Assembly (NCBI GenBank): GCA_012845835.1
Contig: JABAKD010000002.1
Span: 4,108,001-4,172,000, forward strand
From: Undaria pinnatifida
Lineage: Eukaryota; Sar; Phaeophyceae; Laminariales; Alariaceae
Reading direction: 5' to 3'
DNA length: 64,000 nucleotides
Made by a program: the position numbers and the translations under genes. Below, in pieces: positions 1 through 10,258 of this stretch; within the stretch, counting starts at the first letter, position 1; each line of letters begins with the position of its first letter. The notes under the pieces were generated by a model. The model was not told the DNA's origin. It ran no database searches and was given only the letters and a program-made list of their open reading frames with translations.

Positions 1-830
1 AAGCAGAGTGGTCGCCCGTGGTATAAGCTACTGTCGTCAACCTTGGTTCAATGTGGTTTGAGCAGTGCTTGGCAGACCCGTGCGTGTTTCGACTGGTGGT
101 GAATAACGAGGTTGCAGCGATGCTGGTGGTCCACGTGGACGACATCAAGATCGCGGCCACCAAGGAAATCACGGATTCAGTAGTGGCGGATCTCAGCAAG
201 AGGTTCCCTACGAATCATCTTTGCGAGGTTTTCTCATGACCCTAAGGATGTACATGTTAAGGCGGCTAGGAAGATAATCGACTACCTGAGCGCTACGGCT
301 CACATAGGTCTGACGTTCAGTAAGGACAGTAAACTAGAGGAAGTGCAGGTGGATTACGACTTGAAGACGTACGTGGACTCTGACTACGCCCACAAGGTTG
401 ACGTTAGGCGTTCGGTCTCTGGCGTGGCTGTCTATTGCGCGGGGGTACACTTGTGTCGTGGTTTTCTAGGCCGCAGAAATGCGTCACCCTATCAACTACC
501 GAGGCGGAGTACGTAGCCATAGCCGACGGGGTGAAGGAAGCCCTTTACGTCAGGGGAGTGTTGGTTTTCCTGATGCCCAGTGTGGGGTCGCCGAGTATTC
601 GAGTGTTTGAAGACAACACAGGGGCGATAGACTTGGCCAAAAACCCATTGAGCTCATCTTACAGTAAGCGCAACGATGTACGGTACCATTTCGTGCGCGA
701 GTTGGTGGGGACGGGAGACTTGTCGGTTAAGTATTTCAGGACGGACGACCAGCATGCGGACATTCTCACAAAGGCTATTGGCACAGAGAGTTTTGAGAAA
801 CACCACGGTTTTCTGTTAGGGATGCAATAA
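1..830 (+). pseudogene. Ty1/copia Pol remnant: RT palm fragment plus RNase H, frameshifted and internally deleted
   Basis: Frame 1 opens at base 1 with KQSGRPWYKLL, the copia RT motif before the palm. Around base 50 the reading shifts to frame 3 (FEQCLADPCVF, then HVDDIKIA, the catalytic VDD box with the usual Tyr replaced by His), which stops at 239. From 241 frame 1 resumes in the RNase H domain (HVKAARKIIDYL, TYVDSDYAHKVDVRRSVSG). Near 450 it shifts back to frame 3 (LSTTEAEYVAIADGVKEAL, FEDNTGAIDLAKNP, DVRYHFVREL, YFRTDDQHADILTKA) and ends at 830. These are the conserved blocks of copia RNase H in the right order. The stretch that normally joins the VDD box to RNase H is missing, so there is an internal deletion as well as at least two single-base frameshifts. 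The element is cut by the left window edge and cannot encode a working Pol. Confidence 0.93.
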
Positions 831-887
831 TTTGTTGTTCGTGGATGGTGTTTGTTTTTATCGAGGCTTGGTTGTTGATCCAGCGCC

Positions 888-1034
888 AGGGAGGGTGTTT
901 GATATAGCTTGTCTCAACGAATAGCCTAGCAATAAATTACGGCTACATACGTTGTGTCACGGAGGTACGTTACAGGGATCGTCTCGTGGTATTAACCACG
1001 AGCAAGTTCCCATAGGTATGTACGAGTAGGCACT
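888..1034 (+). repeat. Putative polypurine tract and start of the copia 3' LTR
   Basis: About 57 bases after the Pol stop a purine run AGGGAGGG (888-895) is followed directly by TGTTTGATATAGC. A polypurine tract followed by a TG-starting LTR is the normal copia layout. I find no second LTR copy and cannot fix the right end, so the LTR call rests on position and the TG start only. Confidence 0.4.
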
Positions 1035-2055
1035 ATGCGAGGAGGTTTAGGTATTCGACTACGAGCGGTTGTTCCTGGGCTGTGGAGAGTTGGCCCACAT
1101 GACCCATTTCACCTTTCCCCCTGCGTTCGTCTACCCCTTTTCGGGCCGACATATTACAGACATCTTAAACTATCTTCTACACCCTGCGTGTGGCAGTGCC
1201 TCGCTCACAGCCTAGTGTGGCTGTTGGGAGCTTATCCATCCATCGCATATCAGCGCCAATTGAACAGTATGCAGCTTTGTACAAGTATGGATATTGTGTT
1301 CTCTGCGCGCCTCCGACGAAGGAACTGATTGATAGCGTTGCGGCCGGAGCAGCCATTCCATGTTTTGACCTCGTCTAGTTTGGTACCCTTCATCGTTTTC
1401 GGTGGAAAATTGGGAAGGTGCGCGTGCATTAGCGCAGCATGGAATGCATGTAGCTTGTCGTGCAAGTCCGAGAGCCGAACGATGAAGTCGTGGAGGTGGG
1501 AAGGGGGCGATACTCACCCAGCCTTTGAAATCCAGTAAATTAAGGTCGATGTTTCGATACAGCAGCAGCAAAGAAAGTCTATTCGTAGACACGCAGGAAC
1601 GCAGGACTCCAAGAACTATCAAACCTGCAAGACGATGAAGGTAAACACAGCCGTCTAGGCGAGGCACACGAGAAAATTTTGGTTCTCGTCTGACTTACAG
1701 CATCAGCACCTGTAAACGAAATCCCTGGAATGTACGAGTCTGGTGCCATCGAGCGCGTGTAAAAGTAGGCACGCCCTGTTCCAGGTCGATCACAAAATAT
1801 ATGTTACTCCGTAGAAAGGCACTACAGCAGTGCTGTCAGCTACCTGGTGAGCGCTCGCTTGGCGTACCTGCGTGGTCATTGCGAGAAAAGAGCGTCAGGG
1901 CCGGCAACAGCTTTCGCGCATAGCGTGCCTGCTCACAGCGGCAACGCACCAACCGCCAGCTGAAGAAATCTCGCTGCGTTTTAGCCGCTGTCAGCACCTA
2001 TCCCCTAGGTAAAGGAGATAAACCATTAATAGCGCTCTTTGATTCGAACACCTTC
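1035..2055. other. Spacer with no recognised gene
   Basis: Overlapping reading frames of up to 151 codons occur here (longest 1212-1667, minus), but none shows a motif I recognise and frames on both strands overlap. It may contain the rest of the copia LTR. I see nothing else in it. Confidence 0.4.
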
Positions 2056-2063
2056 GTTGCAAT

Positions 2064-3361
2064 TAGGCTTGGGCCCATTATTAGGCTATGCCCCTTGTTT
2101 CTCGATGTTTTATGCTACTGTATTGTTTTTTCAAAAGCAGTCTACGCTGCAGGAGTCAATTATGCCCACGTGTTATGCTTTTTTTTCGTAACATGCCTTT
2201 GACTTTGCGTATGCTCCGTTTTGATGGCGGGAATATGCTTCAAAAGCCTTTTTATGCTACATAAGTAGTACTATCATGCTAGGGTTCCGGAAGCACAGTA
2301 GTGGTACTTAATTTTTGTTTTGCTTTTACTTGACCATTTCGTCCGGCGCAGCAGTGGAAAGCGATACCCAGAAAGATTTGAAAACATAAAAAACAGTCAA
2401 ACAGTAAACTATACACACAGGTGGACCCCCCCCTCCCCGCGCGCAAAATACTGCCACCCGCACAAGACCTTTGGTAGTTTACCCATTGTACGCATCCTTA
2501 AACCACCCTGCTTTTGTAACATTTTCGGCTCTCCGAACAGTCCACAGCAGTAAACTGTCCACTCTCCGCCAAAAACTGGTACCTAAAATGAGTACAGACG
2601 TGTCTGCGGCCAACAAGCCAACAAACAAACCAGGACAAGTCTGAATACGGAGCACCCTCAGCAAGGGGCGTTGCGGCACTACATCAGCGGGATGCCAACA
2701 CGACAACACCAACTTCTACAGCAATACAGCACGGGGGGAAAGAAAAGCGATCTAGCACTCCTCAGACGCCATGTTATACTTCAGAAGGGCCGACGCCGCA
2801 ATGCGGTCTATAATAGCACTTCTCCTGCCTAGAGTCCATGCAAGGGCGAAGGATAGGAAACACCCGTTCCATGAAAGCGGAAGAGGGTTGGGTCATGGTT
2901 ACGTCTTTGGCTACATCGTATCAAGCAGGAAGTTTAAGCCTGCTGTCATGCCAGAAAGCCCACAAATCGTATCCAGCATCCGTCTCAGCCGCTGCAACGT
3001 TGTACGCATCCCTCTCTGCTACGAGGGCCTCGACATTGGTTGGTTTCACGAAGGCGCTCAGCGATACATACGTATTTAAGAACACCCTCCTTATTTTCTC
3101 GTCTGTCGTTCTGTCTGGTATGGGTAGTTTGGTCAAGACCCACAGAGAGTCGAACGATTGAGCATCAGGCACCATTAATGCCCTCCTCAAGCACAGGCAT
3201 TGTGCTCAATATGGAGCAGTTACTACAGGCGAATATGCTTCTTATTGGGCTAAACATACCCAAAATGTGCTCGAGCAATGCTCTTTTTGAATTATGCTTT
3301 TCTTATGCCCCAAAACGCCAAAAATGCCAAAAGAAATGCTAGCATAATGGGCCCAAGCCTA
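2064..3361 (-). mobile_element. hAT-superfamily DNA transposon, 1298 bp, defective
   Basis: The ends are a perfect 18-bp inverted repeat, TAGGCTTGGGCCCATTAT at 2064-2081 and its complement at 3344-3361. They are flanked by an 8-bp direct repeat, GTTGCAAT (2056-2063) and GTTGTAAT (3362-3369), one mismatch. An 8-bp target duplication and a TAGG-type terminus are hallmarks of hAT elements. Both subterminal regions (about 2085-2285 and 3225-3345) are crowded with ATGC/TATGC motifs, as expected for transposase binding sites. The interior holds a broken hAT transposase C-terminus on the minus strand. At 1.3 kb it is far shorter than an autonomous hAT, so it is an internally deleted relic. Confidence 0.9.
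2752..3190 (-). pseudogene. hAT transposase C-terminal remnant (dimerisation domain)
   Basis: The minus frame from 3190 reads to a stop just after FWHDSRLKLPA. Reading on through the stop gives VAKDVTMTQPSSAFMERVF, which matches the hAT dimerisation signature (FW near the start, then a PxSSAxxERVF block). One extra base then shifts the frame, and the next frame reads SAIIDRIAASALLKYN before a TAG at 2752-2754, like the usual end of hAT transposases. So the domain is there but carries one nonsense codon and one frameshift. The N-terminal BED finger and most of the catalytic domain are absent. Its position inside the TIRs confirms the superfamily call. The part nearest 3190 is not recognisable by itself. 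Confidence 0.8.
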
Positions 3362-3524
3362 GTTGTAATGCTGGAACACCACACTTCTGTCGCCACAATT
3401 ACATTCCCCTATTTCATAACTAAATTCCATATATTAGCCTAGAAGAAGGCGGCTCAACACAGGAGTAAAATGTTCAAGATTTTTTTCTTTCTCTCAAGTA
3501 TAGACTATATATACGTTTTTTACT

Positions 3525-5062
3525 ACTCTTAAACACTGGGTTGCATACTGCATCTAACATCAAACCTTTTAGAATAGTGAACATTACCAGGCAGATGATA
3601 TAAAGGGATGTCCTCTTGCTACTGTATGCGCTTTAATGGATTTAAAGTTTCCGCGCACATATTGAAATGTCCCGCCCCAGCCCCCCCCCCCCCCCTCCCC
3701 TCCCCTCCCCTGATCCCTCTTGTTCGAACCCCCCCCCCCCCCCTTCCCCCCCCCCCCCCGCCCCCGTCCCCCGATCCCTCCCCTCCCGCCCGCCTTTCCG
3801 CCTAGTTTGTGCAAACGCCCCGCTCACAATCGAAATCGGCCAGAGTAATAAACACCTATACGCAGTTGATGTCGCGTCATTATCGTTCTGACCATCCATG
3901 ACGTAGTTTTCATTCTTTCCCACCACCACCCCCAAAAAAAAACCCTCAAACGCCCCCTCTTTTCTAACCACCTGCACCATCGCCTAGACCTAGCACCACG
4001 CGTATAACAAGCCCCTACATATCTTTGATATTACAGCCAGAGTGTAATTGAATATTAATTGTGACCTAAACCTCCTAAGAAGAAATCCCCCCCCCCCTTC
4101 TCGCTCTCCCTTGCTCAAACGCCCCACCTAATACCGAAATCTGCCAGATGAATAAACACTTCACGCACTGGATATTGCCTCATTATATTTCTAGAGCCAT
4201 CCATTCCGCTGTTTCCCCCCCCCCCCCCCAGCCCCGCACGCCCCCTTCTTCCCCACCACCCACACCATCGCCTAGACCTAGCACCACACGTATAACAACC
4301 CCCTCACCTGAAGACCTTCCTCCCCCCCCCCCGCTTCACCCCCACCCCCCACCTCCCCAGAACCCCCCGACCCCATCCCAACCCCACGCCCTCGAACACT
4401 CTGCCCTCTCTCTAATCACTGATTGTACGACTTACCCCAGGATATACATGATAAACTGATGCATTCTTTTCAAGACCGTCACAATTATCCCCTCAAAATA
4501 TTGTATTGTTTCCACGCACAGATTGAGCTGCCCCACACGCCCCCCCCTCGCCCCACCCCACCCCCCCCCCTGTCTATAATAAACAGTTTTTTTTTTTTTT
4601 TTTTTCCCAAAACCTTCAGATTTATCCCCTTGAAATGATTTATAGCTTACACGCACAAATCGCCCGCCCGTCGCCCCCCCCCCCCCCCCCCCCCCTTCCA
4701 ACCCCGCTCGCTTTTGATCAAAACCAGGCCCCCACGTCCTTCAAAACTCCGCCTCCCCCTCACCGGTTATTCGACTTACAGGATTCACTTGATAAAAGGA
4801 TACATTTCCCTCCACAGCTGTCAGATTTTGTCCCCCTCAGAAACGGGTTTTATAGTTTCCGCGCACAGACTGATTAACATCATCACCCTGTTGACCTTGA
4901 TTGATAGCTACACTGTAGTTGTAAGGGGAGTCGCCGACCTATATCCTTAATGAGGACACACAACTCGGAATACGCGCGATCGGAGTATCACACACAGATT
5001 GCAAAGATGAGTTTCGACGAAACCTTCGATCTCACAGCTGGAGTGTATTTTCATTTTTTTTA
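3525..5062 (+). repeat. Family L repeat, copy 1 (C-tract-rich noncoding repeat)
   Basis: About 1.5 kb similar along its length to 19890-21390 and 52621-54171. It consists of related modules that share TTTCCGCGCACA, AACGCCCCACCTAATA, GCCAGAGTAATAAACAC and TCGCCTAGACCTAGCACCA, separated by pure or near-pure C runs of 10-25 bases. It ends in the S sequence (GCTTGCAAAGATGAG ... CTCACAGCTGGAGTGTATT) followed by T-rich DNA. The apparent proline-rich frames are translations of the C runs. No coding potential is convincing. Truncated copies keep the S end, which suggests S is the 3' end. Confidence 0.75.
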
Positions 5063-5150
5063 AATTATAAAAATTAAAATACACTCCAGCTGTGAGGTCG
5101 AATATTTTGTCGAAACTCATCTTTGCAAGCTGTGTGTGATACTCATATAT
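4978..5150. repeat. Large inverted repeat of two S units (hairpin)
   Basis: The S end of L copy 1 (4978-5058) is followed after a short A/T spacer by a second S copy in reverse (about 5070-5150). The two make an imperfect palindrome with arms of about 75 bases. It could fold as a cruciform or as a long RNA hairpin. The right arm has no C-tract part, so it is a separate truncated copy. Confidence 0.75.
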
Positions 5151-5274
5151 ATTCCTTAGAAAAGTACTCCGTATATATATTCTGGTGTCGTCAGTACTGC
5201 TGTCTACCGAGTAGAAGACTCTGCTCTGTATAATCCATGTGATGGGGGGTGTAGGAAGGAAGGTTTTGATACAA

Positions 5275-5408
5275 AGTTGACAGAAAAACATCTCACTGAT
5301 CAGGCCTTTCTTATGCAGTCGGATTTGTCAGTCGAAAACGGAGTTGACAGAAAAACATCTCACTGACCAGGCCTTTCTTATGCAGTCGGATTTGTCAGTC
5401 GAAAACGG
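5275..5408 (+). repeat. 67-bp tandem duplication
   Basis: Bases 5275-5341 and 5342-5408 are near-identical (one clear difference, GATCAGG against GACCAGG). The unit includes the left terminus of the CAGTCG element that follows, so the element end was duplicated in tandem. Confidence 0.85.
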
Positions 5409-6158
5409 CCATTTTCGACTGAAGCCCAAATCGGGCTTTCTTACTCAGTCGAACAAGGGCTTTTTCGATTCAACTTTTTTCGACTGAGAATTCCGACTGG
5501 CGGATCCAGTCGCAAAACTCGACTTTTTCGACTGGATCCTCCAGTCGAAAAACTCAGTCGAAAAAGTTTTACACGTGTTTTTTGAACCGATCGCATCGCT
5601 CATCCCACCACCAAACACACACCCACACGGCCACACGGCCACACACCCATACCAAGCAAGTACCACACTGCAGTATCATACACGGCGCTGACTTTGGCTT
5701 GGCTATCCCAGCTGTTGCTTCTCGCAGCAAGTCAGCATGGCGCATTCCTAGTTTTGCTCGTCAGCAGCGTGTATCACACGACGGCAGCAGCGCGCGGTCT
5801 CGATCCCATGCTGCCAACAACGGCTGTGGCTGCTGTCGCTTTGGCGGCTCGCGGCTGAGTGCAACTCCACGAGCGTAGCTTTGGCGGCTTTCGGCTAAGC
5901 CCAAAGCCACCAACTCGCTGGGACGAGGGTTCGCCGAGCCGTTGCTCGCGGAGAGAGCGCGATGCACAGAGCTGCCACCGATTTCGACTTCTGTACAGCA
6001 GTACTTCCTCACACCAACCACCTCTAGGAAGAGCACAACAACTACAAAAACGACCGAGTTCGACTGACGATAAGAAGAAGGACCAGGAGAATCCAGTCGA
6101 AAAAAAGTCCAGTCGAAAAGGGCCGTTTTTGACTGGCGGAATCCGACTGCATAAGAAA
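5374..6158. mobile_element. TIR element with CAGTCGAAAA subterminal repeats, 785 bp
   Basis: The left end reads TTTCTTATGCAGTCGGATT and the right end is its complement, ending ...GACTGCATAAGAAA at 6158. Similarity continues for about 48 bases through an AACGGCC and a TTTTCGACTG block. Many more TTTTCGACTG/CAGTCGAAAA copies in both orientations follow at 5400-5570 and 6055-6130. The middle (5690-6050) has open frames on both strands with no motif I recognise. I could not find a clean target-site duplication, so no superfamily is assigned. It abuts an S-like fragment on the right. Confidence 0.65.
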
Positions 6159-6164
6159 TGGCAG

Positions 6165-6228
6165 CTTGCAAGGATGAGTATTGACCTGAAATTCGTCGAA
6201 CTCACGGCTGACGTCCTTGAAAATTAGT
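6165..6228 (+). repeat. S-variant fragment
   Basis: The stretch starts GCTTGCAAGGATGAGTATT, continues with GACCTGAAATTCGTCGAACT and ends near GACGTCCTTG. It matches 24068-24138 closely and resembles the S end of family L more distantly. It is a separate subfamily of the same repeat. Confidence 0.65.
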
Positions 6229-6276
6229 TATATAATGGCGTCACAGAGGGGTGTGATTGTTTCTGAACCCCGAAAT

Positions 6277-6488
6277 GCAGAATATTATCGAAGTATGAGA
6301 AAATATGGGTTTTGTACGTACGTAAGAAGTTTGACCAATCAGATCAATGCGGTAATTCATAGTCGTATGAGCGATAGCATTGGGCACACCTGGCCCAGCT
6401 GAGCAGGCGACAACCTGCAGGCGGAGCGCGTAGGGGAGCAGAGTCAGAGCTTACAGGTCCAAGGTGTGATACAGACTAGTTTAAGTTC
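6277..6488 (+). repeat. A1 repeat of the YR retrotransposon
   Basis: The 212 bases from GCAGAATATTATCGAAGTAT to CAGACTAGTTTAAGTTC recur almost unchanged at 10431-10643. This sets the left end of the element. Confidence 0.9.
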
Positions 6489-6526
6489 TAGTTTAAGGCT
6501 AGTTAAAGTTCGTTCACTCCCCGACG

Positions 6527-7808
6527 ATGGAGGAGTGCAAGTCACCGGAGGCTGAAGCTCTCGTGGCTGCTGCTGTACGCGGTCCTAATCAGGCCGCCTT
6601 GGCTGCTGCTCGAGTCGAGGCTCATGCTGGTGTCGACGCTGTGCAAGCTGGGGTCGACAAACGCCGTGCCGAAGCTCTGGCTGCTGTGCAAGCTGAGTCC
6701 GAAGGTCACCGTGCCGCAGCCGCTTCGGCTGCTGCTACTGCTGCGTCTGCCACCGCGGCATCATCTTTGCTCAGCCCCAGTCCCGCTGTGTCCGAGGCTG
6801 CGGGGGTAATATAGGCTGAAGTGCTGCGCTGGCAAGGGCAGGTGTCTGGCGAGTTTGCTCGGATAGACGGAGAGATGTGTTCCGCCTCAAGTCGACGATG
6901 GAGCAACTGCTGGCCTCCTTTAAAACCCTGCAGGATGCGGTGGCTGGTGGCGCGTCGAAAACCGAGCACGTCGAGGAGGCCATGCTCCAGCAGTTCATAG
7001 ACAACTTTGCCGATCAGCAGCCGGCCCCGCGGGACAGTGGGGACGCGAGGGAGCGCCACGTCCAAAGGTCGCAGTTAACTGACGACACTGCGCTATGGAA
7101 AAAGATGGCGTCCAGAAAACATTGGGTGCTCCGCGGGCGCATACCTATCAACATTGGCGACTCGGCAGCGGATATCCAGTCCTCTTCGTAGGCGAGGACG
7201 TCAACGTCACGACGTCAGTGGCTACCCAGCTCCGCGCGATCAGTGACTTTGACGTTCGTGCGTCCGGGCCGCGCGCGGAAGGGATGGTCGAACACCTGTT
7301 GATGGTCGCTGACCGCCTCGATTTCTTGCGCCAGGCTCTGGTGGCGGTCCTGTCTGGTGGGTTTTTGGGTTTTCCCTCGACAGCGACGGCGACCGCCATT
7401 GCCGGGAGAAGGTGGCAACGATCGATGCCGCCTTCACGACAGCGTCTGCCGACCTACGCCGGCACACCCAAGCAAAACCAAGCAACCAGCAATATTATCC
7501 TGCTCTCTGGCTCCGGGCGCGCGGGCTGTCATGAGCAAGATGGTAAACGACGATCTTCGTCTCCAACTGCAAATTCTTGCTTTCGGCTCCCCCGGCCGAC
7601 GCCACTTCACCTGATGCTCTTCGCGACAGTGGCAGTTCGGCGGCGCCGGCTGGTGGGTCGCGGGCGTTGGTGCTGCGCTCAGAGCCCCGCGGTGGTCCCG
7701 GGGGTGGTAGTGGCGGCGCTGGTTCTGGATGAGGACACGGTCCCCTCCTGTCGGTTGGGCCAACACCTCGGGGGGCGGCTGCTGAGCTTGCCGTTGGTAG
7801 AGCGGTGA
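6527..7808 (+). pseudogene. Degenerate Gag-like region of the YR retrotransposon
   Basis: The frame from ATG 6527 is very Ala/Glu-rich, with heptad-like patterning suggesting a coiled coil (EALVAAAVRGPNQAALAAAR and onward), and stops at 6814. Frame 2 resumes with EVLRWQGQVSGEFARIDGEM, then frame 1 continues with STMEQLLASFKTLQDAV. A third frame (7095-7808) carries DVNVTTSVATQLRAISDFD and DRLDFLRQALVAV. The position between A1 and RT fits Gag, but Gag proteins of this group are poorly conserved, so this rests mainly on context. At least two frameshifts separate the parts, and the 3' portion is Gly/Pro-rich low-complexity sequence. Confidence 0.6.
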
Positions 7809-7884
7809 CGGCGCCGGGGGCCAGCGGGGGAGCGGGTGCCCGGCCGGCCCCCAGGGTGTAGGAGGGGGGCTGCGTGGGCGTGCG

Positions 7885-9545
7885 TTGGTAGCTTTGGCTG
7901 GCGATGGGGGTATGAGGCGTGCTCGCGTGGCGGTGGCTCCGGGCTCGGTCCCCTTCGGCGAGAAAGGTACGGTTTTTTGTGTGCGTGTGAGTGAGTTGCC
8001 GGCTGACTTGCTGTGTGTACAAGGGGCGTTTGGTGGCGTATGTTCGGGTGCCTTGCGATTCGTTGCGGTCGACCTTTGGTTGGATGCTCGGGCGGTTGTG
8101 ATGCAGGCGATGGCCGAGCAAGGCTCCGCGAGCCTCGGTCATCTCGCCTCGGTAAACTCCCCCCTCTTGAGACAGTGTCAGCGCCCTCGTCTCGTACATC
8201 TGCTTCAGCGAGGCAGGAGTCGCATCTCGTTGGCTTCCTTATACATGTCTCCTTTGCTGTGCGTCCGGGGCGGTTTTTTCGTCAACCGTTCGTTGGCTTC
8301 GGTGGGTATGCCGCGCATATCTGCCGGATCTGATTTCGGTTTTCAAGGCGCAGATGTTTCCCAAAAAGGGGTTGCTGCCGTCGCGCACGTCGGAATTTCC
8401 CCGCCGCGGGGGGTTCCAGTTGTCTCTATCCCGGGTGATTGTGGGCCTGTTTCTGGCTCTGGTGGCAACGCCGGGCACTACTTCATTGTGAGGTATTACG
8501 TACACGATGTCATTGTCGTCGAGTTGCAATGGTGGCCGGACGGTCGCCGTTGTTTGCGCGCTGTCCAGTCGCCGGCATCGGACCATTTTCGCTTGTTGGG
8601 CGAACGTGGTGTCTCTGATCCGCCCCTCCTGTCCACCATAAAAATCCCTGACTGGGACACGCAACTGGAGGCGTTGGGTTGGATCATTGGCACGGAGGCG
8701 CTTATGGTTACGTTGCCGTCCCATAAGCGCCCCAAGCTGCAAATCTCCTTGCGGAGTGGCCCTCGTTTCGTACAACTGCTTCAGCGAAGCAGGTGTCGCA
8801 GCTCGTTGGCTGCCTTATACATGTCTCCTTTGCTGTGCGTCCGGGGCGGTTTTTTCGTGAACCGTTTGTTGGCTTCGGTGGGTATGCCGCGCATATCTGC
8901 CAGATCTGATTTGGTTGTCGTACGGCCAACCTCGGGCAGCGTCTCGTCTTGGGACCCGAATTTCAAGGGAACCTCGAGTTTTGGCGATGGTGTATTGAGG
9001 AAGGATTGGACGCGCGCGGAAGAACCTCGTCGGCTCCGATGTATCATTTGCTTGAGCGCCCCTCCCAACGTACTCCGTTTTCGGCTGCATCCAAAACCGG
9101 TGTCGGGGTTTCTGCCTTGAAACTGGGGTGTACTGGAGATACGATACTGACGCCGGGGAATGATCTCGATTTTGCGGGTCGAGCAAGTCAGTTGCAGGCG
9201 AGACCGATATATCGATTAACGTCCTCGAACTGCTAGGTATGGTCGTCTCCCCGTGGGTCCTCGTATCTCCGTGCGCCGAGCGCCCGGCCGCGTTGGGGGA
9301 CTGCGTGTTGTGGCGTGGCGACAACAAAGCAGCCGTAGAGTGGGTGCGGCGTTGTCGAGGCGGGAAGGAGCCGAGATCGGGCGCGTTGATGCGCCTCCTT
9401 GGTATGCTCGAATTGTCCTCTGATTGGCACTTCGACGCGAAACACGTAGGGGGTATTTTTAACGTTGCCGCGGACGGTATCTCACGCTGGGATCGCGCTT
9501 CCGCCCTCGTTAATATGCGTGCTGTCCGTGGGATATGCTGCTCGC
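7885..9545 (+). pseudogene. Reverse transcriptase-RNase H of the YR retrotransposon, inactivated
   Basis: From about 8340 frame 1 encodes DIRS-type RT: RYYVHDVIVVELQWWPDGRR at the active-site box, then SDHFRLLGERG, IPDWDTQLEALGWIIGTEAL and LPSHKRPKLQ. Frame 3 carries LVGFLIHVSFAVRPG (twice) and GPEFQGNLEFWRWCIEEGLD. RNase H follows with TPFSAASKTGVG, ISINVLELLGMVVS, LWRGDNKAAVEWVRRCRGGK, ALMRLLGMLE and HVGGIFNVAADGISRW. The YVDD box reads YVHD (His codon 8503-8505) and the first RNase H Asp is Ala (9084-9086), so both activities should be lost. A 154-bp segment is duplicated 576 bp apart, and frameshifts lie at the shared T run, before INVLELLG and elsewhere. The sequence from 7885 to 8180 is not recognisable as RT. 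Confidence 0.87.
8184..8913 (+). repeat. In-phase 154-bp duplication within RT (8184-8337 and 8760-8913)
   Basis: Two copies start CCCTCGT and end near ATCTGATTT, offset by exactly 576 bases (192 codons), so the open frame continues through both. Each encodes the LVGFLIHVSFAVRPG region in one frame and VNRLLASVGMPR in the next, with the same six-T run where five T would keep the frame. Confidence 0.85.
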
Positions 9546-10196
9546 GGGCGAGAAGCTGATCCCCACGTGGCGTGCCGGGGGTCGTGTTTTGTGGTCGGCC
9601 CTGTGCGCTTCGTTCTGTCTCTTGACTCGCGCGTCAGAAATGTTCGCGGAAACCCGGTTACGAGTTCACGAGACTTATTGTTTGCGGCGTGCTGATTTTG
9701 CATTCTTTTGCGGAAATATTCAGCTTACTGTTGCGCAGTGGTCAACCGCGGATCATGTCAAGGTTCGATTTCGCGGGTCGCAGGGTGACCAACCGCGGAA
9801 AGGGGCGGTTGTCACGCATGTGCGAAAGGGTCCGTCGATGCGCGTGGGGGAAGGTGGCGGCGCCGTCGATCTAATGATCGAATTGATGTCTTGTTACTTG
9901 TTTCTTCCCTCTCTTCGGCCCCCTTGGTTGCGTGTGTCGTTGGTAATGGCAGATGGTCCATGTGGACACAACATCAAGCGACGGTAGCTTTGCGGAAAGT
10001 GGTTGCGTTGGCGGGTGTGCGTGCGGAGGAGTACGCCTTGCACTCCCTGAGGATTGGAGGCGCAACGCACTTGTCGGGAGGGGGTGCAACACCGGCGGTG
10101 TTGCAGCGTGAGGGCCGATGGGCTCTGACTAGTTGGGCAAACGCGGAATTACAAAGAAGTGTGTTATTCCGTGTGCACTCTACGACTCGAGGGTAG
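9535..10196 (+). pseudogene. Tyrosine recombinase of the YR retrotransposon, frameshifted
   Basis: The first frame (from 9535) holds CLLTRASEMF, the first catalytic Arg region, then ADFAFFCGNIQL, KVRFRGSQGDQPRKGAVVTH and ELMSCYLFLPSL. About 9950 it shifts to the frame of 9891-10196, with VALRKVVALAGVRAEEYALH, the HSLRIGGATHL box (HxxR) and LQREGRW. These give the R-HxxR-W part of the tyrosine-recombinase catalytic set. The nucleophile Tyr is not in this frame; a shifted frame just downstream reads NYKEVCYSV, which may be its place. The enzyme would normally integrate circular cDNA. This copy is dead. Its position after RNase H and before B1 is standard for PAT/Ngaro elements. Confidence 0.83.
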
Positions 10197-10258
10197 GGGG
10201 GAGCAGGGGGGGGTGGGACTACATTCGTAATACAGGTCAACTACCAGTTTGTGCTGGA

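Noticed and set aside
3608-4900. Proline-rich (plus) and glycine-rich (minus) proteins
   Set aside because: They are translations of C/G homopolymer runs within family L and differ between copies of the repeat.
7495-8199. 234-codon minus-strand ORF
   Set aside because: It is antisense to the Gag/RT region of the YR retrotransposon. Its length comes from the G/C-rich sequence.
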